From: Atrina japonica
Taxonomy: Eukaryota; Mollusca; Bivalvia; Pterioida; Pinnidae
Assembly (NCBI GenBank): GCA_030159075.1
Contig: BROG01000108.1
Location: forward strand, 1 to 64,000
Reading direction: 5' to 3'
DNA length: 64,000 nt
Shown here: piece after piece, positions 54,995-64,000 of the stretch
Layout: each line of letters begins with the position of its first letter
Position numbering within the stretch: the stretch's first letter is position 1
Notes under the pieces: generated by a model
Database searches by the model: none
Seen by the model: the letters and a program-made list of their open reading frames with translations, nothing else
Told to the model about the DNA's origin: nothing
Translations under genes and position numbers: made by a program

Positions 54995-55325
54995 CACAAA
55001 CTCATTTGCATATTTATCATGTGCAAGAATTGCAAACAGTCCAGTCGGCCACTTTTAACGTCAATTTTGTCACAAGTGTCTAATGTTAAGTAATAATTGA
55101 AAAGTAACATTTAAAAGCAAATTTAAAATATCTTAAAACTCATAAAGGACGCTGGACTGACTTTTTATAGCATATATTTTGACAGGTCTTCAAGACCTCT
55201 ATTTTTAATTGATACTTTTTTCCCCGTCAATTCAAAAAGCAAATATTTACAAATAAATTGTGATTTGGACATTTCAATCTTGAAGTCGAGTTTATGTTGC
55301 TGAAATGCACATACATGTACCGGTA
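54995..55325 (-). repeat. Interspersed repeat, inverted relative to 43985-44290
   Basis: ATTTATCATGTGCAAGAATT, CAGTCCAGTCGGCC, GACAGGTCTTCAAGACCTCT and TTCAATCTTGAAGTCGAGTT are complements of 43985-44290 in reverse order. The block TGACAGGTCTTCAAGACCTC carries an internal short palindrome. Confidence 0.75.
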
Positions 55326-55927
55326 TATGTGTAATTTCCTGTCAATGTAATGTGCTATTAACTCGATACTGCAAAATGTGCTTTGACTTGATCCTAAGAA
55401 ATCCACTTACAACAAACAACATTACTGAGTTGAACTCATAAAAATGAATGCGAGAAGAAAATTTGTACTTGACTGACAGACAGCATGATATCTCGTAATG
55501 AACAAACCACAACCAGACATTATACAAGTACCTCTGTCTTAATGCCTGTGTACTTATACAATATAATTATCCATATTTAAAATGCTACTTTTATTTCATA
55601 CATCACACAACGCTGAAATTGATAAAAGCATGCATTTTATTTAACAGGATATACATAAGCAATAAAAGGTTAAAAAATGTTAAAACAAACTTCAGTGTAT
55701 GTTAAACACCTCCGATAAATGTTATTACTCGGAACCAATGGAAATTAATGTTAAATTCAATTTTGATGGAGAAACCATAAAAATTTAAACACATGAAAGT
55801 AAATGCTTTTACAGTAGGTGAAGATATCTATGGGAATTTAAAACAACTATTAAATAAACAAACTTGATCTGTATTTCTTATACATGTACTAGTATATAGT
55901 TAAATACATGCTGCCTTATTATTGTTT
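55326..55927. other. AT-rich non-coding DNA
   Basis: No supported feature. Confidence 0.45.
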
Positions 55928-55944
55928 AGTACAGTTGAACCTCT

Positions 55945-56755
55945 CTTGAGAGACCACTGTGGTAAAAGACCACCTGTCTTGAGAGACCACTGTGGTAAAA
56001 GACCACCTGTCTTGAGAGACCACTGTCATAAAAGACCACCTGTCTTGAGAGACCACTGTGTTAAAAGACCACCAGTCTTCAGAGACCACTGTGGTAAAAG
56101 ACCACCTGTCTTGAGAGACCACTGTTGTATAAGACCACCTGTCTTGAGAGACCACTGTGGTAAAAGACCACCAGTCTTGAGAGACCACTGTCGTATAAGA
56201 CCACCAGTCTTGGGAAACCACTGTGGTAAAAGACTACCTCTCTTGAGAAAAACCACTGTTGTAAAAGACCACCTGTCTTGAGAAACCACTGTCTTAAAAG
56301 ACCACCTGTCTTGAGAGACCACTGTGGTAAAAGACCAACAGTCTTGAGAGACCACTGTGGTAAAAGACCACCTGTCTTGAGAGACCACTGTCGTATAAGA
56401 CCACCAGTCTTGGGAAACCACTGTGGTAAAAGACTACCTGTCTTGAGAGACCACTGTCATAAAAGACCACCTGTCTTGAGAGACCACTGTGGTAAAAGAC
56501 ACCAGTCTTGAGAGACCACTGTGGTAAAAGACCACCTGTCTTGAGAGACCACTGTCATATAAGACCACCAGTCTTGGGAAACCACTGTGGTAAAAGACTA
56601 CCTGTCTTGAGAAAAACCACTGTTGTAAAAGACCACCTGTCTTGAGAAACCACTGTCTTAAAAGACCACCTGTCTTGCGAGACCACTGTCATAAAAGACC
56701 ACCTATCATTGGAAACCACTGTCATAAAAGACCATTTGTCTTGGGATACCACATT
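55945..56755. repeat. Minisatellite, 33-bp unit derived from a MITE end
   Basis: TGTCTTGAGAGACCACTGTG + GTAAAAGACCACC repeats about 24 times. A longer pattern (units with TTGGGAAACCACTGTGG and TCTTGAGAAAAACCAC) occurs twice, at 56210-56300 and 56570-56660, so a block of about ten units was itself duplicated. The 33-base length keeps frames open on both strands (up to 131 codons); these are artefacts. Confidence 0.95.
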
Positions 56756-56769
56756 TTCACTAGCTGTGT

Positions 56770-57114
56770 TTAACCAAAAATAATTTTGATTTTTCTACTT
56801 TTACTTGATGTACAATAACAAATAAGAGCTATACACAGGCATAAAAAATCTTATATATCTATATATTTTGTGAAGATAAAGTCGGGTCCATTGTGGTATT
56901 CATATACAAATGAGGTTGAGTTAATCAATTACAATTGAGATAGTGCCAAAAAGTGCCAAACCTGGGTTTCTCAATCATTTTTCACAAAATATATAGGAAT
57001 TAAAAAAAATATTCATGCCTGTGTATATCTCTTTTTTGTTATTGTTTATCAATGTAGTAAAAAAGAAAAACAAAATGACATAAAAAAAACAACAACAACT
57101 AATGCCCCTTTAAA
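56770..57114. mobile_element. Foldback MITE with GCATTAGTTGT ends, third copy
   Basis: TACAATAACAAATAAGAGCT ATACACAGGCAT in the left stem pairs with ATGCCTGTGTATATCTCTTT TTTGTTATTG in the right; centre GTGCCAAACCTGGGTTTCTC. Right end ACAACTAATGCCCCTTTAAA. It interrupts the M2 element. Confidence 0.8.
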
Positions 57115-57199
57115 TAAAACCTGTTTTCAGTGACTACCTGTCCTGTAAGACTATATTTCATTGGCAGAAGGAGTGGTCTTTCAAGACAGATGTCAGTGT

Positions 57200-57540
57200 A
57201 TGCATCTTCTCTTGATAACATGACTATACCAGATACAGGAACTTAGAGTAGCTAATTTTCCTATGGGACTACATAATGTAAACAATGCACCTAGAATTGT
57301 CTTCCTTTTGCTAGATGGTGTTTTGTTTTTGGTTTTTTTTTACAACAAACAGGACCATGTCATGGAATGCTTTGTAATGTTTTGTATATGGTGGAGAAGG
57401 GTGTGGGGGAGTTTAAAGCATGAGTTTGATATATATAATACTAAATCTATCGTAGTCTTTTATCGTGTGAACTGTTCTCTTACATGTATAGTGTTGACTT
57501 CAGACAGTATAGTCACTTGTCTACCTCTCCAGACAACAGT
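57200..57540. other. Non-coding DNA
   Basis: No supported feature; the frame 57263-57544 (93 codons) has no motif and runs into the 45-bp array. Confidence 0.4.
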
Positions 57541-57775
57541 ATAGGAGAATGGTTTCCCTAGGAAAGGACCGTAATTTGTAGGTTGTTAGGAGAATGGTTT
57601 TCCTAGGAAAGGACCATAATTTGTAGATTGTTTGGAGAATAGTTTTCCTAGGAAAGGACCGTAATTTGTAGGTTGTTAGGAGAATGGTTTCCCTAGGAAA
57701 GGACCGTAATTTGTAGGTTGTTAGGAGAATGGTTTTCCTAGGAAAGGACCGTAATTTGTAGGTTGTTGTCAGTTT
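57541..57775. repeat. Minisatellite, 45-bp unit
   Basis: GGAGAATGGTTTTCCTAGGA + AAGGACCGTAATTTGTAGGT + TGTTA recurs every 45 bases (57544, 57589 and on), five copies. Multiple of three, hence the minus-strand frame 57521-57778, an artefact. Confidence 0.95.
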
Positions 57776-58619
57776 CAAACTTTATATGTATACAGGGTCT
57801 CTAAGATGAACATAATAAAATTTATGATTTCGATGACCTTTAGGTCAAGAGTTATGACAAGTAGGGGGGACTTTGGTCTTGTGCTAGTGCAATCATTTTA
57901 AAAATGCAAAAATTGATAACTGTTTTTATTAGTTTCAATTTAAACCATACATACATTTATATTTTACACTCTTTCAGACATGCACATATACACACATTTA
58001 CATGACAAACACAGTCACATGACCATGTTTTTATGTACATTGTACTTGTTAATGAATCTTAAATTATTCACATATCCTATTATACATTTACACCTTGTAT
58101 CGAATGAAAATTTCTGCACACACTGCATGTGGTTCACTTCACAATATGCCAAACAAATGGTAGGCACTTAGTTTAAATCTCTGCGGTGTCAGATATAATA
58201 TTTTTTCTAAAAAAAAAAGATTTTTTCTTATTTTATTGCAGCACTGTGTATTTTTTAGAGATCAATTCTTCTGTGTTTTCAATGTATGGATTTACGAGAC
58301 AAAGACCAGATTACTGCAGTATATACATGTATATAAAAGACAAATGGAGTAATGAACGTATAAAGTCACATCTGGCGTTTTTTCGATCATTCAGAATTAT
58401 CATCAGTATCGTCATACCTTAGGGCTTATAATTTGCCTATAAACAGAATCTGTGACATCTAATTTCACGTTAAGGGTTATTTCTTAACGATTTTTTTATT
58501 TTTGTTCATGTCACTCACCTAACCTATCGCAATGTGACACTGTTCATGTGTCTTGCAAGTATGTCGTTTTTTACGTTTATCTCTCAAAAATTTGTGAATT
58601 TTTTAGTCATAAAGAAATA
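57776..58619. other. AT-rich non-coding DNA
   Basis: No supported feature. Confidence 0.45.
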
Positions 58620-58860
58620 AATTTACTGGAGATGCCAGGGATTCCAACCTATTGTAGGAGGTCAAAATAAGACCCCATTCCCAATGCAAGAAATACATTT
58701 TTTTCCAATATACAGTCAAAATTTCCAAAGTTGAAATCAAATGACAATGAATTGTTTTGTGTATTTTTAGATTTCCAAATCTCAGTAAAATTTTGCTGAA
58801 CTTCCCAATTACAAAAAGCCAAGGCCCTACCCCTCCCCCCCTCAAAAGTATGGAAAATAC
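58620..58860 (-). repeat. GGGAATGGG-type repeat, inverted copy
   Basis: AAAATAAGACCCCATTCCCA ATGCAAG, TTTTTTTCCAATATACAGTC AAAATTTCC and AATTCATTGTCATTTGATTT-like words are the complement of 13720-13965. Confidence 0.7.
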
Positions 58861-59233
58861 CTGTGTGGTGTTGTGATCTTAAAAACCCCAGGCCTAAATT
58901 TTCATGCCCTTGAGATCAAAGTTGGGACTTGGGGGGTGGTATATTTTTTGTCCATTTGTTTGTTTGAATTTTTTTTTCATCAAATAACCTTAAATTTTAA
59001 CAAGCTTTGATAAATTGTATTGCTTTATAAAATCAATCTAAGATGAGCTGAGTTATGACCAACATTCGGGAGTATTTACCAGAGGTTTGGGACTATGAAA
59101 TTTTCTTCAGTGTCAGTTTATTGAACTAGTAACATAGGAAATTGACATAGGAGTATTTAAGAGACAAAATGCTAGGCCTGAATTAATAAATCCTTTTTGA
59201 CAAAAATCTGGCTTCAACTGCTTCCAAATCAGC
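58861..59233. other. Non-coding DNA
   Basis: No supported feature. Confidence 0.4.

Positions 59234-59822
<589 letters not shown>

Positions 59823-59856
<34 letters not shown>
59823..59856. repeat. TA microsatellite, right of the MITE
   Basis: About 30 bases of TA, then AAATATATATGTGTGTGTTTGTGTGTG. Probably the right part of the tract split by the insertion. Confidence 0.9.
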
Positions 59857-59860
<4 letters not shown>

Positions 59861-60966
59861 TATATGTGTGTGTTTGTGTGTGAACCATGTGTGAAATACA
59901 ATGTCATAAAATACATATTCTAGGAAAACTTCAGGAAATAAGGTACATAATATAAAAATGTTTCCTGAAAGTTCATGTAGAACTGATGTTTCCCTATGGT
60001 TTGTATTGCTGAATTGTAAAGTATGTTGAAGATATAATTAATACATCTTGGAAAAGTCATTTGAGATGATATTGACTTTCTTGTTAGTTTATAATACAAT
60101 ATGGTACATTGGAGTGTGGTGGTCACATATTGTGTAGGTTGAAATACAGTAAAGTTAGGCAGTGTAAAGGTAAGACGCTAAATATATCGACTTGCCATGT
60201 GGAATTAAAGTTAAGGATAGGCGGGAAAATAGATAACGCAATCAGAAAGTGACATGTTGGCAAACTTAGAAAAATACTAGCAGATTCACAGGTGAGAACA
60301 GACTTTTGTATTTCGTTTTTTATTCTCCAGTTTGGGGAGTGGGGAAGATGCAGAAGTCATTAGGACTTTATCAAACATTTTTTGGGTCTATGTTAGTCTT
60401 TAAGGTACACCTTTGTCATGGAAATATTCATCTGAGAAATCTCTCATAAACTGTGTAGAATCATGCCATTTTCTTGACACAATTATTCACATTGACAAGA
60501 TACAATGAGATAAGAATGGACATTTTGTTGGAACTTTTGTCTAATGGACAAATAATGGAGTGATACATTGTATACCTTTCTCCGAGCCTGTGATGTGTTT
60601 TCATTGTGGCATCCCAATAACAAGACCATGTTGTACAGGATTAAATGATTTGTCATTACAGGGTTCATATATATTAATTAATGTCTCCGTTGTGATATAT
60701 GTACAGAACTACAGAAAAGCTAACATCAATAACAAATGGAACAAGGCATGGGGAAAAAATATTAACGATAATTGAGATTCCCAGTTGTCTTATAAATTGA
60801 TTACTCATAATTCGTCCTTGTATCTGGGATCTTCATTTCATAATGCAAATTCTTGCTAAATGCTGAATACATGTACATCAAATGAATATATTTAACTTCC
60901 TTTCTGTCTCATTCTTTCTATCCATCCCTGATTTCTCTCATACTAATTTTTACCTGCTAAGCTTTT
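59857..60966. other. AT-rich non-coding DNA
   Basis: No supported feature; several frames of 61-71 codons without motifs. Confidence 0.45.
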
Positions 60967-60977
60967 TCATCCTTGTT

Positions 60978-62440
60978 AGCCCACCATCAACAGATGGTGG
61001 GCTATTCATATGGACCTGCATCCGTGGTCCGTCGTCCATCCGTCCTGAACAATTCTTGTTACCTTTATTTCTCAGAAAGGACTGAAGGGATCTCCTTGAA
61101 ATTTGATATGAAGGTTCCCCTTGAGGTGTAGTTGTGCATATTACATTTTCAGAGGAGATCGGTGGGCAAATATTCATATGGACCTGCATCTGGGGGATTT
61201 TTTTTTGACGTGGTCTGGAGGAATCTTTTCGTCGTCCATTCACTTTCACTCTTGTGAAAAAAGTATTTCACAGAAATATGGATTTAAGTTCAAATTCAAT
61301 GTTGAGACACAAAATAAGAGAAAAGAAGAGAAAAGAACAGTTTGTCATAGATCATCCTGAACAATTCTTTTCACCTTTATTTCTCAGAAAGGACTGAAGA
61401 CATCTCCATGAAATTTGATATGAAGGTTCCCCTTGAGGTCTAATTGTGCATATTACATTTTCAGAGAGATCTTTTCTGTTATAAGGCGATCGGAATCCAA
61501 CATGGCCAAAGGATCCCTAAAGTTAAAATTACTTTCCTTATACAGAGGGCCATCTTAGATTTTTACCAAATTTGGCTTGGAAGTTAAGTTTGTTACTTCT
61601 ATTTCTGTTTCATACCCTGTGATTTTTCATTAAAGATTTGATATTCTTTTTGTATGGATGAGAGATCAGAAAGTACATCTGAAGGGATCTACTTGAAATT
61701 TGATATGAAGGTTCCCCTTGAGGTCTAGTTGTGCATATTACATTTTCAAAGAAATCAAAATCCTACATGGCCGACAGGCGGCCATCTTAGATTTTTACCA
61801 AAGGAAGTTAAGTTTGTTACCGCTACTTCTCAGAAAGTACTGGAGGGATCTACTTGAAATTTGACATGAAGGTTCCCCTTGAGGTCTTGTTCTGCATATT
61901 ACATTTTCAGAGAGATCAGAATCCAACATTGCTGACAGGTGGCCATCTTGGATTTTGACCATAGGAAGTTTGTTACCGCTATTTCTCAGAAAGGATTGAA
62001 GGAATCTCCTTCAAAATTGACATGAAGGTTCCCCGTGAGGTCTAGTTGTGTATATGACATATTCAGAGAAATTGGATTCCAACATGGCTGACAGGTGGCC
62101 ATCTTGGATTTTGACAATAGAAGTATGTATTTCTCAGAATGTACTGAAGGAATCTTTTCGAAATTGATTATGGAGGTTACCCCTGAGGTCTAAATGTGCG
62201 TATTACATTTTCAGAGAGATCAAAATCCAAGATGGACACCTGTCAGCCATGTTGAATTCCATTCTCTTTGAAATGTAATATGTTCAGTTCAAGTTCAGTT
62301 TCGCTATAATCTTGTGAAAAAAGTATTTCACAGAAATATGGATTTAAGTTCTAATTCAATGTTGAGACACAAAATAAGAGAAAAGAACAGTTTGTCATAG
62401 ATCAGACATAGAACATTCCATGGTGGGTGCCAATATCCCT
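60978..62440 (+). repeat. Hairpin-headed long repeat with internal amplification
   Basis: The head is a perfect palindrome (60978-61003), arms AGCCCACCATC/GATGGTGGGCT, loop AACA, followed by GGTCCGTCGTCCATCCGTCC. The body repeats a block (TTTCTCAGAAAGGACTGAAG, then GAAATTTGATATGAAGGTTC CCCTTGAGG and TGTGCATATTACATTTTCAG) at about 61070, 61380, 61680, 61830, 61985 and 62120. A segment GAAAAAAGTATTTCACAGAA to TTTGTCATAGATCA is present near both ends (61255-61355 and 62314-62404). GGTGGCCATCTTGGATTTTGACC recurs too. No enzyme frame. Confidence 0.75.
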
Positions 62441-62560
62441 CTTTGATCTCTTGTAGTTTCTTATCTTTAATATTTCTCTTTGGTACATTATCACTTTTCC
62501 TGCTACACTGGATTTTCTATACATGTTTGATTTATTGTCTTTGCTTATTTCTCCCTCTTT
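62441..62560. other. T-rich non-coding DNA
   Basis: Pyrimidine-rich lead into the CT tract. Confidence 0.4.
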
Positions 62561-62782
62561 TGCTCTTCTTATTCTTTTTCTTTCTCTGTCTCTCTCTGTC
62601 TCTCTGTCTATCTGTGTCTCTCTCTCTCTGTTTTTCTCTCGTTTCTCCCCTTTTCCCAGTTAACTCTTCTCAGAGCTCTTGTCTCTGAGTTTTTTCTTTC
62701 TGATTTCACTTTTTCTCACTATCTTTACTTTATTTATTGCTTTTATGTTCATGTAGGCTCTCTATCTCTCTCTTTCTGTCTC

Positions 62783-62824
<42 letters not shown>

Positions 62825-62995
62825 TCTCTCGTTTCTCCCCCTTTTCCCAGTTAACTCTTCTCAGAGCTCTTGTCTCTGAGTTTTTTCCTTCCTGATTTCA
62901 CTTTTTCTCACTATCTTTACTTTATTTATTGCTTTTATGATCATTTAGGCTCTCTCTGTCTCTGTCTCTGTCTCTGTCTCTGTCTCTCTCTCAGG
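62561..62995. repeat. CT-rich tract with a 190-bp direct duplication
   Basis: GTTTTTCTCTCGTTTCTCCC at 62630 recurs at 62820, and TCTTCTCAGAGCTCTTGTCT and TATTTATTGCTTTTATG are in both, almost identical. CT/TCTG dinucleotide and tetranucleotide runs separate and follow them. Confidence 0.9.
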
Positions 62996-64000
62996 TTCAG
63001 ATCTTTTTCACACATGTTGTAGCACTTGTTCGGCCATTCAAAGAACACAAGTTTTTGTGACATTATACAGTTACTCTGTAGTCATTTTGTTTTCTTCACA
63101 TGATCATCAGTTTTTTTTTTTGCCCCAAATGGTTTCTTGTTTTATGTGTTGGGTTCTGATTGGTTGTTGACATTAAGCATGGGACATAAACATTGTTCTT
63201 CTGACACATGTAATAACAGTGATACAAGGAAAGGTTAAATGATGGGGAAAAATAATATGTGAAGCCAAGGCTCATTTGAAGGAGGTCTTGTTCCTGACTT
63301 CCTAATGGAACTTAAGAGATAATTACCATAATCTTCTAGTTGAGTTAATTCCAGACTTTTTGAAGATCATATGTCTTTAGTCAGGATTTTTGCAGATTAA
63401 TTTGCACCGACTAACATATCGTGTATCCCTGTATCATATGCTTATGGGTCTTGGGTAAATTGTATTTTCTAAATAACTGATTTTCCAGATGTATGACAAC
63501 TGTATTTCATAAATTGCCTTACATTAGTGATCCCTCTAGAATTATTGATAGGCCATTTTGAGAAGTTGAATTTTGAGATTAATGTTCACTCTGGAACTGG
63601 CCTGCCTCTTTATTGCTTTTAAAGAGTTTTAGCCGTTCTATATAGGTGTTGCATATACAAGATTGTTGATTTAGTGTATAGACATCATAATAACTAAGGT
63701 ATTGACCTTTGTTGCTGATTTGCTCGATGCCATCATAAAAATCTTTTGTTGTGTTGTGTGTAAACATTTGTTACAAATCACATGAAATTCTTTTAGAAAA
63801 TTTTAATATCTGCTTTTTAATGCAGAAATATAAGTGTCCAAAGTTTTCAGAAGATTTTGGGGTTGAATTAACTTGGTAGTTGAATCGGCAAGCTAAGCAC
63901 TGCAACATTATCACAGAAAAAGTTTTGTTTTTTTTTTTTTAAAAAAAAAAAGAGAGAGATTTTAGATATAAAGTCATTGATTTGCCCATATCCGGAATTA
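62996..64000. other. AT-rich non-coding DNA
   Basis: No gene or repeat family recognised; a T run then A run lies at 63928-63951 and can pair as a hairpin. Confidence 0.5.

Larger units (their letters stand above)
55930..57199. mobile_element. One M2 MITE blown up by an array and a nested insertion
   Basis: The left terminus TACAGTTGAACCTCTCTTGA is at 55930 and the right terminus GACAGATGTCAGTGTA ends at 57199, with the right-half core CTATATTTCATTGGCAGAAG just before it. Between them, 55945-56755 is a 33-bp minisatellite built from the element's own GAGAGACCAC word and 56770-57114 is a foldback MITE. A standard copy is about 165-187 bp, this one 1270. Confidence 0.8.

Noticed and set aside
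55919..56752. Open frames of 100-131 codons on both strands
   Set aside because: Artefacts of the 33-base repeat unit.
61013..62300. Possible conserved coding block repeated six times
   Set aside because: Stops occur in all frames and the copies drift without frame preservation; it is a repeat body.

Overview
The window looks like non-coding nuclear DNA from a marine bivalve mollusc. It is AT-rich by eye, full of ACATGTA-type runs, and carries no open frame longer than 176 codons; the longest frames lie inside tandem repeats whose unit is a multiple of three. Several interspersed repeats are of kinds I recognise from oyster, scallop and mussel genomes: a tRNA-derived SINE with a TTTAACGTCCCACTC body, and a repeat headed by the hairpin AGCTCACCTGGCCC/GGGCCAGGTGAGCT. 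The species is not determinable by reading. No rRNA gene, functional tRNA gene, CRISPR array, operon or prokaryotic signal is visible.

The only gene-like signals are two short exon candidates on the + strand, 7825-7891 and 50499-50574, each with an acceptor, an open frame and a donor. If they are consecutive exons of one gene, the intervening 42.6 kb is one large intron, and the reading phase would end at a stop at 50536-50538. This is weakly supported.

Repeats fill most of the rest. Non-autonomous DNA transposons (MITEs): TA-flanked CAGT-ended families, possibly pogo/Tigger-like; a TTAA-flanked micro-element of 83 bp with about ten copies; larger TTAA-flanked elements at 5129-5457 and 8031-8616; a hAT-like element with an 8-bp target duplication at 12203-12624; and several foldback families. 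SINEs: two tRNA-headed families, one copy (20901-21182) with a perfect 13-bp target duplication, plus one further SINE-like copy. Minisatellites: about twelve arrays with units of 16 to 94 bp, among them 9540-10215, 14760-15735, 17125-18480, 23650-24640, 25905-26765, 27475-28150, 30413-31270, 36680-37000, 48775-49445, 51945-52205, 55945-56755 and 57541-57775. Hairpin-headed long repeats: 28542-29610 and 60978-62440, with shorter relatives.

Several insertions are nested and can be ordered in time, for example a TTAA element inside an older MITE whose empty counterpart is at 34501-34643, and a MITE inside the 34-bp array. I found no new protein-coding system. The most unusual material is the 83-bp element family, the hairpin-headed repeats and the duplication at 49955-50195. 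All coordinates of repeat edges were read by eye and may be off by a few bases except where target duplications fix them.
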